Translations under genes and position numbers: made by a program | DNA from: Chloroflexota bacterium | GTDB lineage: Bacteria > Chloroflexota > UBA6077 > JACCZL01 | DNA: 64,000 nt | NCBI GenBank assembly: GCA_020850535.1 | Contig: JADZEM010000015.1 | Coordinates: 17,681 to 81,680 of the forward strand | Direction of reading: 5' to 3' | Shown here: positions 9,500-17,119 of the stretch, piece by piece | Layout: each line of letters begins with the position of its first letter | Numbering within the stretch: position 1 is the first letter of the stretch | Notes under the pieces: model-generated | The model's input: only the letters and a program-made list of their open reading frames with translations | The model's database searches: none | What the model was told of the DNA's origin: nothing

Positions 9500-9607
9500 C
9501 AGGGCAATCGCATGTGCGCTGGTGTTCCCAACCTACCATCCAACGAGTGGTCGGGGACTGAAGTCCCCGACGAGGCCGCACGGCGTGCTCATCATGCAAT
9601 CGCCCTG
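9500..9607. mobile_element. Short non-autonomous inverted-repeat element (copy 1)
   Basis: The 108-bp element starts CAGGGCAATCGCATG and ends CATGCAATCGCCCTG, which are imperfect 15-bp terminal inverted repeats (13 of 15 match). It is flanked by a perfect 10-bp direct repeat GCTCTGACAG at 9490-9499 and 9608-9617, consistent with a target-site duplication. The centre holds the palindrome GTCGGGGACTGAAGTCCCCGAC. There is no coding capacity. A second, longer copy is at 49130-49346. The surrounding gene-free stretch 9478-9742 shows nothing else. Confidence 0.75.
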
Positions 9608-9742
9608 GCTCTGACAGACTCCGGCTGGCCCCGGACGGTGCTGCCGACCACAATATCCCGGGCGAGCCTCGCGACACGCGCGAGCAGGCGCATCGGCGGC
9701 TGGCCGGCCACGACCAGCGCCACTCTGCCCCCGGGAGCGCCG

Positions 9743-11731
9743 ATGTCTACCAGCCAGCGACGACCGATCTCCGCCGAAGACCTTGCCGCGCTCGTGCTCA
9801 TCGACAGCCCACGCCTGTCACCGGATGGCACGATCGTCACGTTCACCCGCACGACGACCGAGCTTGCCGAGCGCTGCTACCGCTCGGCCATCTGGAGCGT
9901 GCCGTACGACGGCGGCGAGCCGCGCCAACTGACCAGCGGCACCAGCCGCGAGCGCTCGGCGCGCTGGTCGCCAGACGGCCGCTGGCTCGCGTTCATCGCG
10001 GACCGCGACGGCGAGAAGGGCCAGCTCTACGTGCTGCCGACCGGCGGCGGCGAGGCCCGCGCCGTCACCAGCAAGCTCGCCGGCATCGGTGGCGTGGCCT
10101 GGAGTCCGGACAGCGCTCGGCTGGCGTTCACGGCGCGGGTGCGGCCGGCGGATCAGCCGTCGATCCTGAACAGCCCCGACACGCCCGTCTTCCGCGAGAT
10201 CCGCCGCATCAAACACCGCTCGGACGGGACCGGCCTGCTCGACGGTCGGGCGCACCTGTTCGTGGTCGAACGCGATGGCGTGGCCGGGAGCGACGGCGCA
10301 GCGGCTTCCCAGATCACGGATGGCGACTGGGATGACAGCACGCCAGCCTGGTCGCCGGACGGCCGGAGCATCGCGTTCGCGTCGAACCGCTCCCCCGATC
10401 GCGATTGGAACGACGTGTCTGACATCTACGTCGTACCGGCCGCTGGCGGCGAGGCCCGGCTGCTGACGGACGGCGGCCATGCGTTGAGCGCGCCAGCCTT
10501 CTCGCCAGACGGTCAGACCGTCGCCTGCCTGGGTCGGACGCTCGACGCGCCGGCCGGCGCAAATGTCGACCTTTGGACCGTCCCGGCGGCGGGCGGCGCA
10601 CCGCGCTGTCTCACGGCCGGCCTCGACATCTCCATCGGCAGCGACGTGCTGTCAGATGTGCGCGGCGGGCACCTCGTGCTGGCCCCGATCTGGACGCCGG
10701 ACAGTCAGCATCTGCGGTTCCTGGTCTCGGAGCGTGGCAACGTCACCCTGCAAGAGATCGGCGTGGACGGCGGCTCGCTCCGGCAGATCGCCGGCGGCGA
10801 CCGTGTGCTGCTCGACGCGGATGGCGACGGCGAGCGGATCGTCTTCGCCGCCAGCACGCCGACGAACCCGGGCGATCTCTACACGATCTCCGCAGACGGC
10901 AGCGCCGAGCGGCAGATCACCAGTCTGAATGACGACCTGCTGGCCTCACTGGCACTGTCGGAGCCGGAGCACCTGGAGTTCACTGGCGCGGACGGGCAGG
11001 CTGTTGAAGGGTGGTTCCTGCCCGGGCGCGGCGAAGGCCGGCGCCCGCTCGTGCTGGAGATCCACGGCGGGCCACACTCGCTCTACGGCAACGCCTTCTT
11101 CCACGAGTTCCAGTTGCTCGCTGCCGAGGGCTACCACGTCCTCTACACCAACCCACGCGGCAGCAAGGGGTACGGCGAGACGTTCTGCTCGGAGATCGCC
11201 GGAGCCTGGGGCGACCTCGACTATCGAGACCTGATGGCGGCGGTTGACCTGATCGTGCAGCGGCCGGATGTGGATGCATCGCGGCTCGGCGTGGCTGGCG
11301 GCAGCTACGGCGGCTACATGACGAACTGGATCATCGGACACACCGACCGCTTCAAGGCCGCCGTGACGATGCGCTGCCTCTCCAACTTCGTGTCGTTCTA
11401 CGGCACCAGCGACATCGGACCGTGGTTCGGCGAGCGCGAACTTGAGGGGTCGCCACGCGATCGACTGATGCGCTACTGGGACCGCTCGCCGTTGGCGCAC
11501 GTCGAGCAAGTGACCACGCCCGTGCTCATCCTGCACGGGGAACAGGATCTGCGCTGTCCCATCGAGCAGGCCGAGCAGTGGTTTGTCTCGCTGCGGCGGC
11601 TCGGCAAGACGGCCGAGTTCGTGCGCTTCCCCGACGAGAGCCACGACATGTCGCGGAGCGGTCGGCCGGACCGCCGTCAGGTGCGGCTGCAGCGGATCGT
11701 GGGCTGGTTCAAGGAGTATCTTGGGTCGTAG
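9743..11731 (+). CDS. S9 family (acylaminoacyl-peptidase-type) serine peptidase
   Basis: The 662-residue protein has an N-terminal seven-bladed beta-propeller built of TolB/WD-like repeats (WSPDGRWLAFIADRDG, WSPDSARLAFTARV, WSPDGRSIAFASNRS). An alpha/beta hydrolase domain follows. The catalytic triad is visible: Ser521 in GGSYGGYMTNW, Asp602 in LHGEQDLRCP and His634 in DESHDMSRSG. GGGAG precedes ATG 9743; the upstream extension of the frame overlaps the mobile element and is rejected. There is no signal peptide, so it is probably a cytosolic oligopeptidase. Its stop codon lies inside a tandem heptamer array. Confidence 0.92.
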   Translation: MSTSQRRPISAEDLAALVLIDSPRLSPDGTIVTFTRTTTELAERCYRSAIWSVPYDGGEPRQLTSGTSRERSARWSPDGRWLAFIADRDGEKGQLYVLPTGGGEARAVTSKLAGIGGVAWSPDSARLAFTARVRPADQPSILNSPDTPVFREIRRIKHRSDGTGLLDGRAHLFVVERDGVAGSDGAAASQITDGDWDDSTPAWSPDGRSIAFASNRSPDRDWNDVSDIYVVPAAGGEARLLTDGGHALSAPAFSPDGQTVACLGRTLDAPAGANVDLWTVPAAGGAPRCLTAGLDISIGSDVLSDVRGGHLVLAPIWTPDSQHLRFLVSERGNVTLQEIGVDGGSLRQIAGGDRVLLDADGDGERIVFAASTPTNPGDLYTISADGSAERQITSLNDDLLASLALSEPEHLEFTGADGQAVEGWFLPGRGEGRRPLVLEIHGGPHSLYGNAFFHEFQLLAAEGYHVLYTNPRGSKGYGETFCSEIAGAWGDLDYRDLMAAVDLIVQRPDVDASRLGVAGGSYGGYMTNWIIGHTDRFKAAVTMRCLSNFVSFYGTSDIGPWFGERELEGSPRDRLMRYWDRSPLAHVEQVTTPVLILHGEQDLRCPIEQAEQWFVSLRRLGKTAEFVRFPDESHDMSRSGRPDRRQVRLQRIVGWFKEYLGS

Positions 11732-11779
11732 GTCGTAGGTCGTAGGTCGTGGGTCGTGGGTCGTGGGTCGTGGGTCGTG
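11724..11779. repeat. Tandem heptamer array, 8 units
   Basis: Three GGTCGTA units are followed by five GGTCGTG units. The array begins inside the last codons of the S9 peptidase and supplies its TAG stop. The complementary form (TACGACC, CACGACC) recurs at 12022-12078 in inverted orientation. Confidence 0.85.
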
Positions 11780-11833
11780 GAAAGGAACTGGCAAATAGAC
11801 GATGCGGTTTTAGTGCATCATTGCGAGTTTCCA

Positions 11834-11999
11834 TGTCATCCTGAGCGCAGCGAAGGATCTCACCCGCTGACCGTCTACGTGTGCGCCATCTGCCCACCAT
11901 CAGCATCAACTTGCCCGCTGACGCGAACGTCGACGGTCAGCGGGTGACGCGGACGTTGACGGTCAGCGGGTGAGGTCCTTCGCTGCGCTCAGGATGACA
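11834..11999. repeat. Long near-perfect inverted repeat
   Basis: The 42-nt arm at 11834-11875 (begins TGTCATCCTGAGCGCAGCGA) pairs with 11958-11999 with a single mismatch. The arms are separated by 82 nt that carry a further copy of GACGGTCAGCGGGTGA. The arm sequence belongs to a repeat type seen between genes in many bacterial genomes (established knowledge, not checked here). No gene is present between 11732 and 12096. Confidence 0.85.
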
Positions 12000-12021
12000 A
12001 CTGCGACTTGCATGCTTTCAC

Positions 12022-12078
12022 CCACGACCTACGACCTATTCCCCTCGACCTACGACCTATTCCCCTCGACCTACGACG
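12022..12078. repeat. Tandem repeat TATTCCCCTCGACCTACGACC
   Basis: About two and a half units of 21 bp built on the TACGACC heptamer lie here. This is the inverted counterpart of the 11724-11779 array, so the whole 11724-12078 block is a nested inverted repeat. Confidence 0.75.
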
Positions 12079-12096
12079 CTGGTGACGGAGGAAACC

Positions 12097-12849
12097 ATGT
12101 GGCAACATCGGACGCCGGGGCGGCCCCGCGTCTTCGGTCATCGCGGCTCGATGGGCTACGCGCCCGAGAACACGTTCGCCTCGTTTGAGCTGGCCGTCCA
12201 GCAGGGCGTGGACGCCATCGAGCTGGACGTTCACCTGACCACGGATGGCGAGGTCGTCGTCATCCACGATGCGCTGCTCGACCGAACGGCCGGCGGCAGC
12301 GGCCTCGTCGGCGAGAAGACCCTGGCAGAGCTGCGGACGCTCGACGCCGGCGCGCACTTCGGGCCGCGGTTCGCCGGGCAGCGCATCCCGACGCTCGGCG
12401 AGGTGCTGGCCTGGGCGCGCGGCAAGGTCGTGCTCGACGTGGAGATCAAGGGCGGCCCGTGGCCGTATCCGGGTCTGGAAGAGAAGGTCGTCGGGCTGAT
12501 CCGAGAACACGAGATGCAGGATCAGACCATCGTGATCTCGTTCGACCATCCGACGTCGGCGCGCGTCAAAGCGCTGGCGCCGGAGGTCGCGACCGGCACG
12601 CTCTGGAGCTGTCGGCCCATCGATCCGGTGGCGGTGGCGCAGGCGGCGGGCGCCAACGCGATCCTGCCATTCTGGGCCTACTGCGATCAGGAGACGGTTG
12701 ACAGGGCGCACGCCGCCGGCCTGAGCGTCCATCCGTGGGCCACATCGGAGCCGCGCGTCGTCGAGCGCCTGATTGCGATGGGCGTGGACTCGATCTGCAG
12801 CAATCACCCCGACCTCGTTGTCGGCGCGCTGCAGCGCGCCGGCGGCTAG
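12097..12849 (+). CDS. Glycerophosphodiester phosphodiesterase
   Basis: The enzyme hydrolyses glycerophosphodiesters to glycerol-3-phosphate and an alcohol. GGAGG lies 5 nt before ATG 12097. The 250-residue protein shows the GDPD signature: FGHRGSMGYAPENTFASF (His15, Glu for metal), then DAIELDVHLTTDGEVVVIHD with the catalytic Glu/Asp and the second His. VLDVEIKG gives a further metal Glu. The C-terminal barrel ends in GVDSICSNHPDLV. It has no signal peptide, so it is cytosolic, like UgpQ. It is not next to a glycerol-3-phosphate transporter. Its upstream DNA is the repeat block. Confidence 0.92.
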   Translation: MWQHRTPGRPRVFGHRGSMGYAPENTFASFELAVQQGVDAIELDVHLTTDGEVVVIHDALLDRTAGGSGLVGEKTLAELRTLDAGAHFGPRFAGQRIPTLGEVLAWARGKVVLDVEIKGGPWPYPGLEEKVVGLIREHEMQDQTIVISFDHPTSARVKALAPEVATGTLWSCRPIDPVAVAQAAGANAILPFWAYCDQETVDRAHAAGLSVHPWATSEPRVVERLIAMGVDSICSNHPDLVVGALQRAGG

Positions 12850-12904
12850 CGGGAGCGACGCAGGCCGGAAACGGGGTGCTGCCCCCCCTGCCTGACCGAT
12901 TCAG

Positions 12905-13126
12905 CTAGGCAATCGCCCAGCGGGTCGGCAGGTAGGCCGAGGCGCGGCAGCGGCGGCGCACGGACTGCCAGCAGGAGCGGCAGAGGTACCCAAGCCCGTC
13001 GGGCGATGGCAGCGGCACGCGCTCCTCATGGCCCGTGCCGATGAAGATCTCGCACTCGCGGCACTTCACGGTCGAATGAAACTGACTGACCATCTGGGGG
13101 TGGTTTCGGATCAGGCGTTCGGCCAT
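12905..13126 (-). CDS. Small zinc-ribbon protein
   Basis: This is a 73-residue protein with two CxxC pairs (CRECEIF and LCRSCW) separated by about 24 residues, a zinc-ribbon layout. The C-terminus is Arg-rich. ATG 13126 is chosen because GGAGG lies upstream within the preceding tiny gene, whose stop is one base before this ATG, suggesting translational coupling. Function is unknown; it could bind nucleic acid or protein. Confidence 0.55.
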   Translation of the reverse strand: MAERLIRNHPQMVSQFHSTVKCRECEIFIGTGHEERVPLPSPDGLGYLCRSCWQSVRRRCRASAYLPTRWAIA

Positions 13127-13127
13127 G

Positions 13128-13208
13128 TCAGGCGTTGCCTCCGACAAACCCGTGCAACAGGGCCACGGCACATGCCAGCCCGAGAACGATGACGGCCAGG
13201 TCAAGCAT
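13128..13208 (-). CDS. Tiny single-TM peptide (26 residues)
   Basis: The peptide MLDLAVIVLGLACAVALLHG (plus FVGGNA) is one hydrophobic helix. GGAGG sits 6 nt before its ATG, a strong ribosome binding site. It ends one base before the next gene's ATG. The size and coupling recall KdpF-like or other small regulatory membrane peptides, but no homology is claimed. Confidence 0.45.
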   Translation of the reverse strand: MLDLAVIVLGLACAVALLHGFVGGNA

Positions 13209-13290
13209 CGCCTACCTCCAATCACCACGAGTCAGCGTCATTGTCTCGCGGTTCCCCAGGGGTCACAATCGATTCGCGATCACAGTCCTG

Positions 13291-13383
13291 TCACAGCGAG
13301 GACTGCCGCCCGCCGACGACGAACATCTGGGCGACGGCGACCGAGAAACCGATCCCGAGCAAGACGAACCCGAACTCAACCAT
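13291..13383 (-). CDS. Possible second tiny membrane peptide (30 residues)
   Basis: MVEFGFVLLGIGFSVAVAQM with a short polar tail is a single predicted TM segment. It lies upstream of the other tiny gene in the same direction. The ribosome binding site (GGAG, 12 nt away) is weak. The rest of 13209-13659 has no convincing gene. Confidence 0.3.
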   Translation of the reverse strand: MVEFGFVLLGIGFSVAVAQMFVVGGRQSSL

Positions 13384-13647
13384 GCGCTGACGACTCCACC
13401 GACTGTGAGATCGCGGGCCACGTGTCTTCGTGGTGCGAGGATCGTACGTGTCGATGCATCACATCGCCGTCACGCGGGGCGTCAGAAGTCTCTCGGAGGA
13501 ATAACAGCCGCGTGATCCGGCCGAGACTCCGCTGTGCCAACGGGCCAGCGTGCCGCCGCCTGCATGCGCCAACCCAGTCTGTCAGGTCTGCCCGTTTCGA
13601 CCCCACTCGCGCCGGCCGGTTTCGCCAGGGCCGCCCAGGCGCCTGCC

Positions 13648-13653
13648 TATAAT
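13648..13653 (+). promoter_or_regulatory. -10 box TATAAT, leaderless dnaX promoter
   Basis: A perfect TATAAT is followed by 6 nt and the dnaX ATG. There is no room for a ribosome binding site. Confidence 0.6.
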
Positions 13654-13659
13654 CGCAGC

Positions 13660-15933
13660 ATGGCCGACACGAGCGGACGCGCCCTCTATCTCGTCTGGCG
13701 GCCCCGTCGCTTTGACGAGGTCGTCGGGCAGCCGCATGTGGTCCGTACCATCCGGAACGCCGTCAAGCACGGCACCATCGCCCACGCCTACCTGTTCTCC
13801 GGCCCGCGTGGCACCGGCAAGACGACGATGGCGCGGCTCCTCTACAAGGCCGTCAACTGCCTGCAGCCAGTGGACGGCGGCCCCTGCGAAACCTGCTCGA
13901 TCTGCACCGACGCCAACGACGGCCGGGCGCTCGACCTCATCGAGATGGACGCCGCCTCGAACCGTGGCATCGACGACGTGCGCGACCTCCGCGAGAAGAT
14001 CAACTATGCGCCGGCCGAGGCCCGCTACCGCGTCTACATCCTGGACGAAGCACACCAGTTGACCCAGGCGGCCTGGGACGCGCTTCTGAAGACGCTGGAG
14101 GAGCCGCCGCCCCACGCCATCCTGGTGCTGGCGACGACCGAGTCACACAAGGTGCCGGCGACGGTCCTCTCGCGCTGCCAGCGCTTCGACTTCCACCGCC
14201 ACACGGCCGTCAACATCCGCGACCGCCTCGCGACCATCGCCCACGACGAGGGCATCGAGGTCGAGGGGGCCGTGCTCTCCTGGCTGGCCCGCGCGGCGCG
14301 CGGCGGCATGCGCGACGCCATCAGCCTGCTCGATCAGTTGCGCTCGTTCTGCGGCGACCGCATCGATGCCGACAGCGCCCGCGACGTGCTCGGGCTGGCC
14401 GGACTGGAGACGGTCCGCCCGTTCCTCGAAGCGATGCAGCAGGAACGGCCCGGCGACGCCCTCGAAGCGCTGAACGAGGCGCTCGACCGTGGCACCGACC
14501 TGCGCGTCTACCTCGGGGACACCCTCACCTACTTGCGCGCGCTGATGCTGCTCCGCTTCGGGGCCGTCGCGCCGTTGCGCGCGGAGCTGCCAGACGAAGA
14601 GGTGGCGTGGCTCGAGGAGTACGCCACGGCCTGGGACGCCGGCCGACTCCGTCAACTGGTGGGCGGCTTTGGGGAGGCGCTGGCGAAGCTGCGCGACCCG
14701 GCCCAACTGTTGATTCAGGTCGAGCTGGTGGTCCTGGGGGGCGGCAGCGCAGCCCACGAGCCGGCCGCGCGGTCTGGCAGCGCACCCCTCCCGACGATGC
14801 CGCCACGACCGACGCCGACGTTCACGCCCGCCCGGAGCGGCCGGCCGGCGCCCGGGCAGCCAGCAGGCAGTCCTGCGCCGCAGCCACGGGAAGACCTCAC
14901 CCCCCAGCCGGCCGCGACGAACCTCACCCCACAGTCGGCCGCGAATCTCACGCCACAGCCGGCCGCGACGAACCTCACCCCACGGTCGGCCGCGAATCTC
15001 ACGCCACAGCCGGCCACGAACCTCACCCCACAGCCCCCTCTCCGCGTCGGAGAGGGGGAGCAGTCGCCGCCGCCAGCGCCCGCGCATCCGATGGCCGCCA
15101 ACAGCGCCGTCGCCCGCCCGCCCCTCACCGTGCCTCCCGTGCGGCCCGACGACGACGATCCGCTGCCGGACCTGGACGATCTCGATCCGTACTACGGCGG
15201 CGAGCAGCCAGCGCGGCGGCCGGCCACCAGCGCACCGCCTGCAGCACCGGCAACCGCCCCGCCGATGTCAGCGCCGGCAGCCAGCACACCGTCGCAGACG
15301 CCCGCGCCGGCCGCCCCCGCTCCGACGAAGGACGACGAGTCGCGGCGCTCGAAGTGGGACGGCATGGGCGTCGGCGGCGGCACCGTCCGTGCCCACTGGG
15401 AGACGGACGAGGACGACGCTGCCGAGGCGAAGCGGGTCGTCGTCGATGCGCCCCCGCCGCCGCCACCACCGATCCGCCGGCCAGCCAGTGCGCCCGGCGG
15501 GGCAGCCACGCCCGCCGCACCGGCGTCGGGAACGCCGACGCCGGCCGAGCCGGCCCTCGACTTCGCCGACCTGCGGAAGAGGTGGCCGACCATCCGCAAC
15601 CAGATCTGGAGGAACGGCATTGAGCGCGCCCCGTTCCTCTCGGCCGAGCTGGTTGGGGTGGAAGGCCGCTGCCTGGTCGTTCAGGCGAGCAGCGGGGCCC
15701 TCAACTTCGTGGCGAAGGACGAGCAGAAGCGCGCGCTCCGAGGCCGGGTCATCGATCTGCTCGGGCGGGGCGCGGATATCCGCTTCGTCGACGACAAGAC
15801 GCCCTACACGCCGCCACCCAGCTCGGCGGCGGCGGTCGTTCCGCCTGGACCCGCACTTCCCACGTCGGACCCGGTGATCCAGGCCGGTCTGCGGTTCTTC
15901 GGCGGGCCGATCGAGCGGCTGCCGGATGACTGA
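13660..15933 (+). CDS. dnaX: DNA polymerase III gamma/tau subunit
   Basis: DnaX is the clamp-loader ATPase of the replicase. ATG 13660 begins the canonical RALYLVWRPRRFDEVVGQ. Walker A is GPRGTGKT (48-55). The DnaX zinc module has Cys67, Cys76, Cys79 and Cys82. Walker B is ILDEAHQL, and sensor 1/SRC is LSRCQRFDF. The C-terminal tau-like part continues after a ~250-residue Pro/Ala linker and ends with a conserved domain beginning DFADLRKRWPTIRNQIW. The linker (about residues 412-468) holds in-frame NLTPQ repeats derived from an intergenic-type palindrome. It heads a dnaX-ybaB-recR cluster. Confidence 0.95.
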   Translation: MADTSGRALYLVWRPRRFDEVVGQPHVVRTIRNAVKHGTIAHAYLFSGPRGTGKTTMARLLYKAVNCLQPVDGGPCETCSICTDANDGRALDLIEMDAASNRGIDDVRDLREKINYAPAEARYRVYILDEAHQLTQAAWDALLKTLEEPPPHAILVLATTESHKVPATVLSRCQRFDFHRHTAVNIRDRLATIAHDEGIEVEGAVLSWLARAARGGMRDAISLLDQLRSFCGDRIDADSARDVLGLAGLETVRPFLEAMQQERPGDALEALNEALDRGTDLRVYLGDTLTYLRALMLLRFGAVAPLRAELPDEEVAWLEEYATAWDAGRLRQLVGGFGEALAKLRDPAQLLIQVELVVLGGGSAAHEPAARSGSAPLPTMPPRPTPTFTPARSGRPAPGQPAGSPAPQPREDLTPQPAATNLTPQSAANLTPQPAATNLTPRSAANLTPQPATNLTPQPPLRVGEGEQSPPPAPAHPMAANSAVARPPLTVPPVRPDDDDPLPDLDDLDPYYGGEQPARRPATSAPPAAPATAPPMSAPAASTPSQTPAPAAPAPTKDDESRRSKWDGMGVGGGTVRAHWETDEDDAAEAKRVVVDAPPPPPPPIRRPASAPGGAATPAAPASGTPTPAEPALDFADLRKRWPTIRNQIWRNGIERAPFLSAELVGVEGRCLVVQASSGALNFVAKDEQKRALRGRVIDLLGRGADIRFVDDKTPYTPPPSSAAAVVPPGPALPTSDPVIQAGLRFFGGPIERLPDD
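14894..15060. repeat. Tandem repeat and palindrome inside dnaX linker
   Basis: About six copies of an (A)CCTCACCCCACAG-type unit alternate with CGGCCGCGA. They end in the perfect stem CCCCCTCTCC / GGAGAGGGGG (15034-15058, 5-nt loop). The same motif is familiar as an intergenic palindrome in many genomes. Here it is translated as LTPQPPLRVGEGE. Confidence 0.75.
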
Positions 15934-15993
15934 CGCGAACCCTCTGTCCAGGCCGGCGCATCGCAAATCGGGCGCGCCTCTCGAAGCCCCTGG

Positions 15994-15999
15994 TATCAT
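15994..15999 (+). promoter_or_regulatory. -10 box TATCAT for ybaB
   Basis: TATCAT lies 44 nt before the ybaB start and would give a short leader with the GAAGGAG ribosome binding site at 16028-16034. ybaB may thus be transcribed apart from dnaX. Confidence 0.4.
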
Positions 16000-16043
16000 G
16001 AAGCGGTCACACGAAGGCAGCTTCCTCGAAGGAGAACTCGGTC

Positions 16044-16361
16044 ATGATGGGTGGTAACCCGCGCGATTTGCAGCGGCAAATGGCGCAGATGCAGGCGAAG
16101 CTCGCCAAGATCCAGGAAGACCTGGGCTCCGAGACCGTCGAGGCGAGTGTTGGCGGCGGCGTCGTCACCATCACCATGACCGGGCATCAGGTCGTCGAGT
16201 CGGTCAAGATCGACGCCGAGATCGTCGATCCCGAAGATGTTGAGACGCTCCAGGATCTGATGGTCGCGGCGTTCAACGAGGCGCTCAAGAAGTCGCAGGA
16301 GCTGGCCTCGACACGGCTCGGCGCGCTGACCGGCGGGCTGAAGATCCCCGGGCTGATGTAG
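16044..16361 (+). CDS. ybaB: YbaB/EbfC nucleoid-associated protein
   Basis: The 105-residue protein has the normal YbaB length. It has an N-terminal Met/Gln-rich helix (RDLQRQMAQMQAKLAKIQEDL), the beta-hairpin EASVGGGVVTITMTGHQVVESVKID and the C-terminal helix ETLQDLMVAAFNEAL. YbaB dimers bind DNA and accompany recR and dnaX in most bacteria. GAAGGAG is 9 nt before the ATG pair. A perfect intrinsic terminator follows. Confidence 0.93.
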   Translation: MMGGNPRDLQRQMAQMQAKLAKIQEDLGSETVEASVGGGVVTITMTGHQVVESVKIDAEIVDPEDVETLQDLMVAAFNEALKKSQELASTRLGALTGGLKIPGLM

Positions 16362-16415
16362 TCCAGCGGACGCCAGCGCCCCCCGCGCCGAGGCGTCCCT
16401 CCGCACAGTCACACG

Positions 16416-16452
16416 CGCCGGCCGCACCGAACCCGCGGCCGGCGGCTTTTTT
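16416..16452 (+). terminator. Intrinsic terminator after ybaB
   Basis: A perfect 10-bp stem CGCCGGCCGC / GCGGCCGGCG with a 9-nt loop is followed by GCTTTTTT. It separates ybaB from recR. Confidence 0.85.
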
Positions 16453-16522
16453 CCAAACCTGATCCCTCGCCGGTCGTTCTACTGTCAGGGGATCGCTCGT
16501 CCCGGGAGCTGGCAGGCCGCCC

Positions 16523-17119
16523 ATGCAGACAACGGTTGAACCGGTGGCCCGGCTCATCGAAGAGTTGGCGCGGCTGCCTGGCATCGGTCCGAAGACGGCG
16601 CAGCGGCTGACCTACCATCTGCTGCGTGTCCCCGAAGACCGCGCCCGCGCCCTGGCCGAAGCCATCGTCCACATGAAAGAGGCCGTCATCTTCTGCTCGA
16701 CGTGCCTCAACATCACGGACCGCGATCCCTGCACGGTCTGCCGCTCGGAGTCCCGCGATCATGCCACCATCTGCGTGGTTGAGGAGCCGCTCGACGTGGT
16801 CGCTCTGGAGCGGACCCGCGAGTATAAGGGGCTGTACCACGTCCTCCACGGCACCCTCGATCCGATGGGCGGCGTCGGCCCCGACGATCTGAAGATCCGC
16901 GAGCTGCTGCGCCGCCTCGACGGCGCCGTGACCGAGGTGATCCTCGCGACAAACCCGAACGTCGAAGGCGAGGCCACCTCGATGTACGTGGCGCGGCTCG
17001 TGCAGCCGCTCGGCGTGAAGGTCAGCCGCCTCGCGCGCGGCCTGCCCATCGGCGGGGATCTGGAGTACGCAGACGAGGTGACGCTTGCCCGCGCTCTCGA
17101 AGGCCGCCGGCCGTTCTAG
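16523..17119 (+). CDS. recR: Recombination protein RecR
   Basis: RecR acts with RecO/RecF in gap repair and loads RecA. The 198-residue product has the helix-hairpin-helix [20 protein letters not shown]. The zinc finger is Cys58, Cys61, Cys70 and Cys73 (FCSTC...DPCTVC). The Toprim domain opens with [14 protein letters not shown] and contains [17 protein letters not shown]. The C-terminal [19 protein letters not shown] is typical. Its last 35 nt overlap the start of the next gene. Confidence 0.96.
   Translation: MQTTVEPVARLIEELARLPGIGPKTAQRLTYHLLRVPEDRARALAEAIVHMKEAVIFCSTCLNITDRDPCTVCRSESRDHATICVVEEPLDVVALERTREYKGLYHVLHGTLDPMGGVGPDDLKIRELLRRLDGAVTEVILATNPNVEGEATSMYVARLVQPLGVKVSRLARGLPIGGDLEYADEVTLARALEGRRPF

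Noticed and set aside
9512..9742. N-terminal extension of the S9 peptidase
   Set aside because: It would be encoded largely by the transposon-like element and its flank. ATG 9743 has a GGGAG and starts the conserved propeller.
11724..11779. Heptamer array as a CRISPR
   Set aside because: Units are 7 bp and contiguous, with no spacers.
12905..12920. GCAATCGCCC near 12908 as another transposon-like end
   Set aside because: Only 10 bases match, it lies inside a coding region, and no partner end or duplication is found.
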